Translations under genes and position numbers: made by a program
Part shown: in pieces, positions 1 through 8,400 of the stretch
How positions within the stretch are numbered: position 1 is the stretch's first letter
How the letters are laid out: the number at the start of each line of letters is the position of its first letter
Notes under the pieces: generated by a model
The model's input: the letters and a program-made list of their open reading frames with translations, nothing else
What the model was told of the DNA's origin: nothing
The model's database searches: none
Assembly: GCA_032251145.1 (NCBI GenBank)
Contig: JAVVER010000092.1
Span: 1-13,836 of the forward strand
Length of the DNA: 13,836 nucleotides
Reading direction: 5' to 3'
Source: BRH-c54 sp032251145
Lineage (GTDB): Bacteria; Bacteroidota; Bacteroidia; Flavobacteriales_E; Vicingaceae

Positions 1-408
1 GTAGGTGCCGATGATTATATTTCTAAACCATTTAGCATGGAGGAATTATTGGCTAGAATAAATGCTGTTTTAAGAAGAAGCCAAGAAGACAATGAAGCTC
101 AAAATGAAACTTTTTTCACCATTGGCAATTATACTTTCGATTACCAAAAAAGACATTTAACCTACAAAGGAGAAGCTACCAAACTTACTTCAAAAGAAAG
201 TGATTTGTTAAGATTGTTATGTTTGAATGAAAACAAAGTTTTAGACAGAACTCATGCTTTAAAAGCCATTTGGGAGGACGACAACTATTTTAATGCCCGA
301 AGTATGGATGTTTATATTGCTAAACTAAGAAAACACCTTAATAAGGATGAAAACATAGAAATCATCAACGTACACGGAAAAGGGTTTAGATTTGTGGTGC
401 ATAAGTAA
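1..408 (+). CDS. OmpR-family DNA-binding response regulator, 3' part (5' end outside window)
   Basis: The reading frame is open from base 1, so this is the C-terminal 135 residues of a longer protein; the ATG at 37 is internal. The first residues, VGADDYISKPF, are the end of a receiver domain, with the conserved lysine of the KPF motif at visible residue 9. After a linker rich in Glu, Asn and Gln comes a winged-helix Trans_reg_C domain (visible residues about 40-133) with the typical SMDVYIAKLRK recognition-helix stretch and a closing VHGKGFRF hairpin. The family is phosphorylated by a histidine kinase, binds DNA in the cytoplasm and controls transcription. The stretch NYFNARSMDVYIAKLRK recalls RprY-type regulators of Bacteroidota, but this is from memory, so no symbol is given. 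The phospho-acceptor Asp and any partner kinase would lie upstream. Family assignment is secure; targets are unknown. Confidence 0.93.
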   Translation, partial: VGADDYISKPFSMEELLARINAVLRRSQEDNEAQNETFFTIGNYTFDYQKRHLTYKGEATKLTSKESDLLRLLCLNENKVLDRTHALKAIWEDDNYFNARSMDVYIAKLRKHLNKDENIEIINVHGKGFRFVVHK

Positions 409-436
409 AATTGAGTAAAAAAACCTAGCTCTTCTC

Positions 437-467
437 TTTTATATTTGTGGTTATCTTCTTATCTTTG
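437..467 (+). promoter_or_regulatory. Bacteroidota-type promoter of the ferritin gene
   Basis: TATCTTTG at 460-467 fits the Bacteroidota -7 consensus TAnnTTTG exactly. TTTT at 437-440, 19 bases upstream, is a three-of-four match to the -33 TTTG. Transcription would begin near 472-475, leaving a leader of about 20 A-rich bases before the ATG at 494. A second perfect -7 match, TATATTTG, lies at 440-447 but has no good -33 partner. This is a consensus match only. Confidence 0.55.
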
Positions 468-493
468 AGCAAAACTCAAAAAAAGAAAAAGAC

Positions 494-1009
494 ATGTTAA
501 AACCAACTATTGAAAAAGCACTTAACAACCAAATTAAAATTGAAGCAGAATCTTCTCAAGCTTATTTAGCTATGGCTTCTTGGGCAGAGACTAAAGGATT
601 AGGTGGAACAGCTCAGTTTTTATATCAACATGCCGAAGAAGAAAGAATGCACATGCTAAAAATAGTTCAGTATGTAAATGAAAGAGGTGGAAAAGCCATT
701 ATCCCTGCTTTAGCAAAACCAGAATCTCAATATAAATCACTCAATCACTTATTCCAAACATTATTAGATCATGAAGTAAGTGTTTCTAATGATATTAATG
801 ATGTAGTAGAGATTTGTTTGAATGAAAAAGACTACACTACTCATAATTTCATGCAATGGTATGTTGCCGAGCAAATTGAAGAGGAAGCATTAGCAAGAAC
901 CATTATGGATAAGCTCAAATTAATTGGCGAAGACAAAGGTGGCTTGTATCTATTTGATAGAGATATAGAAACACTAACTGTACAAGCTTCTAACGCTCCA
1001 GCAAAATAA
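494..1009 (+). CDS. ftnA: Ferritin, non-haem iron storage protein
   Basis: This 171-residue protein has the usual length of bacterial FtnA-type ferritins. Such ferritins assemble as 24-subunit cytoplasmic shells that oxidise Fe(II) and store it as ferric mineral. The ferroxidase ligands fall at the same numbers as in E. coli FtnA: Glu17, Tyr24, Glu50 and His53 (within AEEERMH), Glu94, Gln127 and Glu130; Glu49 and Glu126 are also present. No haem-ligating Met typical of bacterioferritin is evident. The start ATG follows an A-rich stretch and a good TAnnTTTG promoter, with no Shine-Dalgarno sequence, as expected in this phylum. It appears monocistronic: 85 bases separate it from the response regulator and 118 from the next gene. 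No Fur-box-like palindrome was recognised upstream. Enzyme class is certain; iron or peroxide control is only presumed. Confidence 0.96.
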   Translation: MLKPTIEKALNNQIKIEAESSQAYLAMASWAETKGLGGTAQFLYQHAEEERMHMLKIVQYVNERGGKAIIPALAKPESQYKSLNHLFQTLLDHEVSVSNDINDVVEICLNEKDYTTHNFMQWYVAEQIEEEALARTIMDKLKLIGEDKGGLYLFDRDIETLTVQASNAPAK

Positions 1010-1127
1010 AGTTGTTAACATAGACGAAAATGTTTTGTTGATAAATGGCTGAACAGAAATTCGTCAAACTGTTTTGTACTTATTACATTTACTCCCAAAA
1101 TTTTTAACACCTATTTAATATTGCAGA

Positions 1128-1490
1128 ATGCATAAATTTTACATCCTTCTTATAATTGTTTCGTTGATTTCCGTTTCTGCATTCGGACAAAAAAAGAACA
1201 AAAAAACAGCTTCAAGCAGTGGCTCATCAACTGAAGTGACTGCAAAAAGAGATGCTTTTTCGGGCAAATCTAAAAAAGGACCGAATATTGAAGTTGACGG
1301 TGGTGGCTCAAGCAACAAAGCTAAAAGCTACAAACATTCTATATCAAGAAAAAAGGTAAAGAGAAAAGACATGAAAAAACAAGCTGAATTTTCATCTAAG
1401 AAAAGAAGGCATAAATCAACAAATAGTAAAAAACAAAAAGGAGATGCTACAAGCGGAAAATCTCGTTCGGGAAGAAAATCAGGAAAATAA
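1128..1490 (+). CDS. Small, highly basic exported protein (KKGPNIxVD paralogue A)
   Basis: I do not recognise a named family. The 120-residue product begins with a convincing signal peptide (hydrophobic core about residues 4-18, likely cleavage after Gly20, before Gln21). The mature part is almost entirely Lys, Arg, Ser and Gly, with very few hydrophobic residues, so it is probably disordered and strongly cationic. It shares ordered motifs with the next gene: KKGPNIEVD (49-57), KSYKHS (66-71), FSS (88-90) and a GRKSGK tail. The two are therefore tandem paralogues, only 28 bases apart and probably co-transcribed. Inference: a cationic envelope or surface protein that might bind polyanions such as LPS, nucleic acid or polysaccharide. 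No enzymatic motif is visible. The ATG at 1128 is the only start that keeps the signal peptide intact. Confidence 0.75.
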   Translation: MHKFYILLIIVSLISVSAFGQKKNKKTASSSGSSTEVTAKRDAFSGKSKKGPNIEVDGGGSSNKAKSYKHSISRKKVKRKDMKKQAEFSSKKRRHKSTNSKKQKGDATSGKSRSGRKSGK

Positions 1491-1518
1491 TCACAGCCAT
1501 TTGCCATAAAACCATCTA

Positions 1519-1845
1519 GTGAATAAATTTAAACATACCATATATCTACTTTTTATTGCTTTTGCAGTAATTTCTTGTAAATCGGGAGGTGACTCACTTT
1601 TTACCAGCAGTTCTAAAAAAGGGCCAAACATTCAGGTTGATAATGGTTCCGGTAATGGCAAATCAAAAAGTAAAAACTACCTACACTCTACTAGCAAGAA
1701 AAAAATCAAAGGTAAAAGAGGTTCCCCATTCTCTTCTACAAAAGCCAAATACGGCAAAACAGTAAATATTAAAACTAACAAACAAGATAAAAAAGGTGAA
1801 GCTAGTGGAGGTAGAAAATCAGGAAAAGGTCGTAAAAAGAACTAA
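1519..1845 (+). CDS. Small, highly basic lipoprotein (KKGPNIxVD paralogue B)
   Basis: This 108-residue product starts at GTG and has a type II signal peptide. The hydrophobic stretch ends in VISC, with Cys20 as the likely lipidated residue, followed by KSGG. The mature part is Lys/Ser/Gly-rich and strongly basic. Motifs run in the same order as in the preceding gene: KKGPNIQVD (33-41), KNYLHS (52-57), FSS (71-73) and GRKSGK near the C terminus. The pair thus looks like a duplication in which one copy is membrane-anchored by lipid and the other is released by signal peptidase I. The nucleotide stretch coding for the shared core is also visibly similar. Function is unknown; a surface or periplasmic role is inferred from the signal alone. 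The GTG start is chosen because it gives a complete N-region before the hydrophobic core. Confidence 0.72.
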   Translation: MNKFKHTIYLLFIAFAVISCKSGGDSLFTSSSKKGPNIQVDNGSGNGKSKSKNYLHSTSKKKIKGKRGSPFSSTKAKYGKTVNIKTNKQDKKGEASGGRKSGKGRKKN

Positions 1846-1972
1846 CCAAAAGATTTAATCACACCCCCTTAACTAAGGTTTAAATACAACCTCAATTTTA
1901 CTTCTTAATTAATCAAAACTCCTATAAAACTAAGAGCTTAAAAGCTTATTGTTTTAAAAAGTAGAAAACAAC

Positions 1973-2002
1973 TTTTATTTTAGCTTAAAAAAATTATATT
2001 TG
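1973..2002 (+). promoter_or_regulatory. Bacteroidota-type promoter of the YfiR-TPR-phosphatase unit
   Basis: TATATTTG at 1995-2002 matches the -7 consensus TAnnTTTG exactly. TTTT at 1973-1976 lies 18 bases upstream as an approximate -33 element. A start of transcription near 2007-2010 would give a leader of roughly 35-50 bases before the GTG starts at 2044 or 2056. The surrounding 198-base gap is very AT-rich and otherwise holds nothing convincing. This is a consensus match only. Confidence 0.5.
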
Positions 2003-2043
2003 CATTTATTCTAAATCTATTTTGGCTTAGAATTTGACTGCAA

Positions 2044-2577
2044 GTGAACTTATTAGTGAAAAAAACAAGTTTCATATTATTATTGGTATTCATTATCGGT
2101 TCTTCTTTTATTACAAAGAAAGAGGTAGATACTAACGCCAAGTTGAAAGCTGTTTTTATGTACAACTTCACCAAATACATAGAATGGCCAAAAGCCTACC
2201 AAACAGGCTATTTCGTTTTTGGCATAGTTGGCGATACTCCTCTTTATGATGAATTAACCAAAATGGCTCAAACCAAAAAAATTGGTAATCAACCTATTTT
2301 AGTAAAAAAATTCTCCTCTGCTTCAGAACTCGATAAATGCCATTTACTTTATGTTACTAAAGGTAAAAGCAGCGAATTAAGTAATGTAATTAAAAAAGTA
2401 AAATCAGGTAGTACACTAATAGTTACCGAGCAAGAGGGCTTAGTAGATAAAGGTGCTGGAATAAACTTTGTTGTTAGAGATAACAAACAAAAGTTTGAAA
2501 TGAATACCAAAAGCATAGAAATACAAAAACTAAAAGTAAGTTCAAACTTAGAAGCACTAGCTGTTACCGTTAAATGA
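2044..2577 (+). CDS. YfiR-like (DUF4154) exported protein
   Basis: The product is up to 177 residues. After an N-terminal hydrophobic export signal comes a compact alpha/beta domain beginning VFMYNFTKYIEWP, the hallmark opening of the YfiR/DUF4154 family, and ending with a conserved-looking EMNTKSIEIQKLKVSSNL segment. In Pseudomonas, YfiR is a periplasmic protein that restrains the membrane diguanylate cyclase YfiN; Bacteroidota members often sit beside membrane sensors. Here it overlaps the next gene by four bases (ATGA) and leads a three-gene unit ending in a HAMP/PP2C sensor, suggesting it is that sensor's envelope partner. The start is uncertain: GTG at 2044 gives MNLLVKK, while GTG at 2056 gives a cleaner signal peptide with two lysines at the front. 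The disulfide cysteines of Pseudomonas YfiR are not evident; only one Cys is seen in the mature part. Confidence 0.85.
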   Translation: MNLLVKKTSFILLLVFIIGSSFITKKEVDTNAKLKAVFMYNFTKYIEWPKAYQTGYFVFGIVGDTPLYDELTKMAQTKKIGNQPILVKKFSSASELDKCHLLYVTKGKSSELSNVIKKVKSGSTLIVTEQEGLVDKGAGINFVVRDNKQKFEMNTKSIEIQKLKVSSNLEALAVTVK

Positions 2578-3455
2578 AAAGACTAATTTACATATTATCC
2601 CTTTTGGTTGCTGTTACTTCAACAGTTAATGCTCAGTTCTTTCAAAACAATAGCATGTCTAAAGCTGAATTTTATATTCAGAAAGCTGAATTTGATAGTG
2701 CTCAGAAATACATTAATATTGCTGCAACTCATGAAGAATTTGCAAAACAAGCTAAAACATGGTTTTACCGTAGCTTAATTTATAAAGAACAATATAAAAC
2801 TAAAGAAAAACAAGAATTAAATTCCACACTTAGAAACGAATGTGCTAGTTCAATTCATAAACTATATAAAATAGATACTGCTAACACCTACTTAGATCAA
2901 GTAAAACCTTTGGTAAAATACATTGCTTCTACCTACTATAATGATGCTGCAAGAGCAATTAATAATGAAGATTATAAACTTGCTAATAACAATTTTGCTC
3001 AATACAAAAACTTACAAACACTTATTAAAGCTGATGAAAACACTTTAACAAACCATGAAATCCAATTTAAGTTTGCAATAGCAACTGCTATTAGCAAAGG
3101 GCAAGATAAAATTGATTCTACACAAAGAAGTCAGCTTATAACTATTTACAAAGAAATTTTAGCTATCGACAAAAACAATCCTTCAGCTAACTACAATCTA
3201 TCACTTTTATATTATAATGAAGGGGTTGATATTGTAAACAATATGGATTATGATATGGAGTTTGAAAGCTTAATAGCAACCCAAGAAAAAATTGCAGATT
3301 TATTTAAAGCAGCTTTACCATTTATGCTAAAGGCTTACGAATCTGACTACAGAAAAGAAGATACTTTAGAAGGATTGAAAAACATATACTACGGACTAAA
3401 CGATACCGAAAAATCTAATTATTACAAACAAGAATTAGAATCATTACAAAAATAA
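2574..3455 (+). CDS. Exported TPR-repeat protein
   Basis: This 293-residue protein has a signal peptide of about 20 residues ending NAQ. The rest is almost wholly helical, with tetratricopeptide-like helix pairs: residues about 27-65 (AEFYIQKAEFDSAQKYINIA, then WFYRSLIYKEQY), 118-145 (YYNDAARAINNEDYKLANNNF) and 200-265 (NPSANYNLSLLYYNEGVDIV). TPR arrays serve as protein-binding scaffolds, so it probably bridges envelope partners. Its ATG overlaps the stop of the YfiR-like gene, implying translational coupling, and the phosphatase sensor starts 25 bases after its stop. No catalytic motif is present. The fold is well supported; the partner is inferred from gene order. It could instead be a general envelope-assembly factor that happens to share the transcript. 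Confidence 0.8.
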   Translation: MKRLIYILSLLVAVTSTVNAQFFQNNSMSKAEFYIQKAEFDSAQKYINIAATHEEFAKQAKTWFYRSLIYKEQYKTKEKQELNSTLRNECASSIHKLYKIDTANTYLDQVKPLVKYIASTYYNDAARAINNEDYKLANNNFAQYKNLQTLIKADENTLTNHEIQFKFAIATAISKGQDKIDSTQRSQLITIYKEILAIDKNNPSANYNLSLLYYNEGVDIVNNMDYDMEFESLIATQEKIADLFKAALPFMLKAYESDYRKEDTLEGLKNIYYGLNDTEKSNYYKQELESLQK

Positions 3456-3480
3456 AATCCCAAAAATTTTATACTACTTA

Positions 3481-5268
3481 ATGCAATTTAAATTTACCAT
3501 AGGAATAAGAATAGGAACTGGTTTTGGCGTCCTTATTTTCTTGGTAATAACAGTTTTTACCATTACTTACAATACCTTAGACAGAAGTATCAACATTAAT
3601 GATGAAATTACTACTGTAAATAACCCCTCTTTAAGCACACTAGAAGAATTGAAGTTAATGGCGGTTCGCTCAAAAATGCTTGTCTTCAATTGGGTTTATT
3701 ACCAATCTAACTCCAAACATCCGGACAAGGTAAAACTTATAAAACTTATTGAAAATGAATATCCTGCACTAAAAACTAAAATTGCTAAACTAGCAGTAAA
3801 TTGGAATAAAGAAGATAGGAATAAAATAGCAAAACTCTTTAAAGAAATAGATACTCTTTTTAATATGCATAGAGAGGTAATGGAGTATCTTCCAAGCTTT
3901 GAAAGCTATGAAGAAGCTACCAATAAATTTCTTGCCAACTCTATGATTGGTGATGATGGCGATTTGTACATAAAAACCAACGAGGTTATTTTTCAGTTAG
4001 AAGAGCTAATTAACATCCAAAAATTCCATACCGACCAGGCTACCAGCAAAATGCAATCTTCTTTTAACTTTTTGAAGACATTAGCTCAATATTTAGGAAT
4101 TGCACTTATAATTGGAGGGTTACTTATTGCTTTTTACACAACCAAATCTATTGTTACTCCTGTAACCAATCTTAAAAGTATTTTACTTACATTAAGTAAA
4201 GGAATCTTTCCTAAAGGAAATATTAAAGCCAGAAATGATGAAATTGGTGAAATGACCATGGCTCTTAATAGATTAGTTGAAAACTTAAAAGCCACAAAAG
4301 ATTTTGCTGATGCTGTAGGATCGGGACGATTTGATGCTCAATACAAACCACTTAGTAAAGAAGACACACTTGGTATAGCATTGCTTAAAATGCGTGATGA
4401 TTTAGCCGAAAATGAAAGATTGTTAGAACAAAAAGTGAAGGAAAGAACAGCTGAAGTTGTTCAGAAAAAAGAAGAAATTGAACAACAAAACCTAAAAATT
4501 AGTGAGCTTTACAGAGAAGTTACCGACAGTATTAAATATGCAAAAGGACTTCAAGAAGCTATTTTACCACCCGATGAATTGGTTAAGAAAACACTTCCTC
4601 AAGCATTTATTTTATACAAACCAAAAGATATTGTTTCTGGAGATTTTTATTGGTTAAAAGAAAAAAATAACAAAATATATTTTGCAGCAGTTGACTGTAC
4701 CGGACACGGAGTTCCAGGAGCATTTATGAGCATTATTGGTAATAACGCATTAAACAACGCTTTACGAGAATTTGATACGCCTTCCGAAATTTTAGACAAT
4801 CTGAACCAAGGAATAAGCTCAACATTACACAATAATACAATTGGCGTTTCTACCACCAAAGATGGAATGGATTTAGCACTTTGTTGCTACAATCCAAAAA
4901 CACAAGAAATTGAGTATGCAGGAGCATTTAACCCACTTTACATTATTAGAAACAACGACATTATTCAAACCAAAGCAGATAAATTTGCCATTGGAACTTA
5001 TTTTGACAATCCAAAACAAAAATATACCAACCATACTTTTAAATTAGAAAAAAATGACAAGGTGTATATTTTCTCAGATGGTTATGCCGACCAATTTGGT
5101 GGTCCAAAAGGCAAAAAATTAATGTATAAAAACTTTAGAGATTTTTTAATTACTATTCATAACGAACCCATCCATAATCAACGAGAATTATTAAATGATA
5201 ATATCGAAAAATGGAAAGGAAGCCTTGAACAAATTGATGATATACTTGTAATCGGCATGTCTGTCTAA
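3481..5268 (+). CDS. Membrane sensor with HAMP and SpoIIE-type PP2C phosphatase domain
   Basis: This 595-residue protein reads in order as follows. TM1 is at about 8-30. A helical extracytoplasmic sensor (about 31-200) resembles a four-helix-bundle chemoreceptor input. TM2 is at about 202-220. A HAMP domain (about 220-272) is followed by a second HAMP-like segment (about 273-315). A coiled coil (about 315-355) contains KVKERTAEVVQKKEEIEQQN. The PP2C/SpoIIE phosphatase domain spans about 365-595. Metal-binding motifs are intact: SGDFYW with Asp388, AVDCTGHGVPGAFMS with Asp405 and Gly408, IFSDGY with Asp533, and the final QIDDILVIG with Asp586/Asp587. It should dephosphorylate a serine/threonine phosphoprotein, classically an anti-sigma-factor antagonist, in response to an envelope signal. 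No such antagonist, kinase or sigma factor is encoded here. It is last in a unit with the YfiR-like and TPR proteins. Domain calls are strong; the substrate is unknown. Confidence 0.93.
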   Translation: MQFKFTIGIRIGTGFGVLIFLVITVFTITYNTLDRSININDEITTVNNPSLSTLEELKLMAVRSKMLVFNWVYYQSNSKHPDKVKLIKLIENEYPALKTKIAKLAVNWNKEDRNKIAKLFKEIDTLFNMHREVMEYLPSFESYEEATNKFLANSMIGDDGDLYIKTNEVIFQLEELINIQKFHTDQATSKMQSSFNFLKTLAQYLGIALIIGGLLIAFYTTKSIVTPVTNLKSILLTLSKGIFPKGNIKARNDEIGEMTMALNRLVENLKATKDFADAVGSGRFDAQYKPLSKEDTLGIALLKMRDDLAENERLLEQKVKERTAEVVQKKEEIEQQNLKISELYREVTDSIKYAKGLQEAILPPDELVKKTLPQAFILYKPKDIVSGDFYWLKEKNNKIYFAAVDCTGHGVPGAFMSIIGNNALNNALREFDTPSEILDNLNQGISSTLHNNTIGVSTTKDGMDLALCCYNPKTQEIEYAGAFNPLYIIRNNDIIQTKADKFAIGTYFDNPKQKYTNHTFKLEKNDKVYIFSDGYADQFGGPKGKKLMYKNFRDFLITIHNEPIHNQRELLNDNIEKWKGSLEQIDDILVIGMSV

Positions 5269-5350
5269 TTTTCTTCTTTTACCCCCTTATTAATAAATAG
5301 TTAATCTTATTTTTAATTGTTAATTATTCTTAATTATTAAGGAAGTTTTT

Positions 5351-5358
5351 TATATTTG
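5351..5358 (+). promoter_or_regulatory. -7 promoter element upstream of the surface-protein cluster
   Basis: TATATTTG matches the Bacteroidota consensus TAnnTTTG exactly and lies about 90 bases before the ATG at 5450, in an AT-rich 181-base gap. No good TTTG is found 17-23 bases upstream, so the -33 half is weak. It is the best candidate to drive the run of genes from 5450 to 12590. The rest of the gap shows only AT-rich sequence with a short TTAATTATT direct repeat near 5320-5338. Confidence 0.4.
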
Positions 5359-5449
5359 TTTTTTTAAAAGTAAAAAATTATAAACCCACATGATTTTCTA
5401 CTGATATTAACATGTAAAAGAATTTTAATTATAACCAACATTTTTATTT

Positions 5450-8400
5450 ATGAAAAACATCATTCTAATTTTTGGCTTATTGTTTACAGTAATACATGTA
5501 AATGCTCAAGCTCCCGAAAAAATTAACTACCAAGCTGTAGCAAGAGACTTATCAGGAAATCCATTAGTGAACCAAACCCTAAATGTGACTTACGAAATAA
5601 GACAAAGTTCTCCAACAGGAACTTCGGTTTATACCGAAACACACACAGGTATTTCTACCAATCAATTTGGTTTATTTACAGCCGAGATTGGAGGTGGAAC
5701 ACCATCTACTGGAACATTTGCTGGAATTAACTGGGGAGCTGGATTACATTATCTTTATGTTGAAGTAAACGGAGATCCAATGGGAAGTTCTCAATTACTT
5801 TCTGTGCCTTATGCCTTATACTCTAAACAATCAGCAAACGGTCCTCAGGGCTTACCTGGAAATAATAGTATTTCTATTGTTACAACTGAACCCCCTGGAA
5901 CTAACTGTCCAGGTGGGGGAAATAAAATTGATGTAGGTACAGATGATAATGGAGACAACATCCTTCAACCTTTAGAAATAGATTTTACATATTATGTGTG
6001 TCATGGTGATAGCACAAGTGCTTCAGGAGACGATTGGGGAAATCAGGTTGTAATAACACAAGGAGGAAACATACAAGGAGATGGGACTACTACCAATCCA
6101 TTAAGTGTTTTTGATAATGACACCTCAGCAACTAATGAAATTCAAGATTTAAGCATTTCTGGAAATACCATAGGAATTACAAGTGGTATAGGAATTAATT
6201 TAAGTCCTACTGCACCAGTTACAGGACAAGTCCTTACATGGAATGGAACGGCTTGGATAGCTCAAAATGCAACTTCTGGAGGTGATAACTGGGGATCTCA
6301 GGTGGTAATTAGTGATGCCACTCTAAATGGAAGTGGTATTGCTGGTAATCCATTAAGTGTAAATGGTGTTTTAACAGATAATCAGGACTTAACGTTAACA
6401 GGAAATACTTTATCACTAACCAACGACCCAACACCAGTAGATTTATCTCCTTACTTAGATAACACAGATGCTCAAACATTATCTATTAATGCAAACAACC
6501 TTTCTATTTCTAATGGAAACACTATCTCACTTCCTCAAGCACCAAATTATTCGGCTGGAACAGGAATAAGTATCACAGGAACACAACCTAACTTAACCAT
6601 TAATAACACATCTCCTGCAAGCGGCATTAACATAACTGGAGCTGGTTTAACAACCGTAACTGGTACTTCTCCTACTTTTACTGTAAATACTCCTGCTCAA
6701 ACATTAACTTATGCTGCTCCTAATTTAACTTTATCTAACGGTGGAGGAACGGTTACATTACCAACTTCTCCATGGGCAAAAACAGGTACTACCTTGCATC
6801 CTGCTATAGCAGGAGACAATGTGGGGATTGGTACAAATACCTCAACCAATAAACTTCAAATCCATACTACAACAAATGGAGTAAAGAATTTACATCTAAC
6901 AAGTGCTTCAACAGGAACAACAAATACAGATGGTTTTGAGATATCTAATGATGCCAGTACTACACTTAATATGTGGCAAAAAGAAAATGCCGACTGGAAT
7001 TTCAATACCAGCTCATCAGGAAGTATAGCTATTTCTATAAAACCAAACACCAATGTAGGTATTGGAACCTCTACTGCCATGAATAGATTAACGGTTGCTG
7101 GAGGAGCCTCAATTGGCGGTGCTTATGTCAGCAATAGTGCTCCTGCAAATGGACTACTTGTACAAGGAAATGTAGGTATTGGAACTACTTCTCCACTTGC
7201 TAAATTTCATGTTGAACAAAATACTTCTGCAGTAATGATGTTAAAAGAAGTTACTCCTACTAATGGAGCTGCTTTTGTGATGGAAAGTTTAAATCAATAT
7301 GTATTACTTTCTAATGAATCAGGAACTTTTAGAATAGAGAATGCCACCAACACTCTACAACCTTTTAATATTAACTCTACCGGTGAGGTAGGCATTGGTG
7401 GTGATGCTTTCCACTCTGCTTTAGATGTTTATGGAAGAATTACCATGAGAAATGGTGCTACTACGGGCTACGTTCCTGTTTCTGATGCTAATGGGACTAT
7501 GACATGGACAGACCCTAATACGCTAATTACTACAACCCCTTCTTTATGGAATCAAACTGGAGCAAATATATATAATAATAACACAGGCAATGTAGGTATT
7601 GGAACTAATAATCCAAACGCTCAATTAGAAGTTATAAGAGGTACATTAGGTAATATTCAATTGTTTAATAACGCTAACTTAACCTATCCTTTATTGATTA
7701 ATGCTGCGGGAACAGGTGGTAAATTTATTGGTTTTAACTATAATAGTATTTCTGTTGATTTTGGTTCTAACGGTAGTAGTGGCTTAATAGGAACAAACTC
7801 CAATCATAATTTATCATTTATTACTAATGGAAATGCAGCTGCAACAATAAATAATGTGGGTAACTTTGGTATTGGAACTACTTCGCCAGGTATAATTCCA
7901 GGTGCTACAAAATATTTAACTGTATCTGCTGGTCCATCAACAAATTCTGGAGAAGCTTCTATTGAGTTACAAGGCGGACAGAGTACTGTTGGTAATTCCG
8001 TAGGAAATATCAGTTTTGTTTCAAATTTTGGATCGTCCCCTTTTCAATTAGATATTGCGAAAATTGATGCACGTATTGATGCTGGTGCACAATTTAGAGG
8101 TGCTTTAGTTTTTTATACTGCTAATGGAACAATGGCATCCACTGCTACAAACCAAGAAAGAATGAGAATAAATGCTGCTGGTAATGTAGGTATTGGTACA
8201 ACTACACCTTCACAAAAACTAGATGTTAACGGAACTATAAATATTAGTAGTAATACTGGAGAAGTTAATAACTCTGCAAAAACTGGTGCTGCCAATTTAG
8301 TTCCTATCGCTTATGGTAATGTTACCGCTACAGGTACTATTAATACTGGTACGGGGAATTTTAGCATAACAAACTCAGCTACAGGTTCTTATTTGATAAC

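Noticed and set aside
1017..1073. Two short inverted repeats (aacat/atgtt and aacag/ctgtt) after the ferritin gene
   Set aside because: Five-base stems with loops of 8 to 12 bases are expected by chance; not convincing as terminators.
1116..1123. TAATATTG just before the ATG at 1128, close to the TAnnTTTG -7 box
   Set aside because: It has one mismatch, no -33 TTTG at the right distance, and would place the transcription start at the start codon itself; too weak to list as a promoter.
1935..1946. agctt-aa-aagct inverted repeat after the basic lipoprotein gene
   Set aside because: The loop is only two bases, the stem is AT-rich and short, and only a short T run follows; it could be chance in such sequence.
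5320..5338. Direct repeat TTAATTATT twice in the gap before the fibre-like gene
   Set aside because: Very short and in extremely AT-rich DNA; no regulator family can be assigned to it.
6821..8227. Regular repetition considered as a CRISPR-like or tandem DNA array
   Set aside because: Copies are in frame, irregularly spaced and encode a protein motif within one long gene; this is a modular protein repeat.
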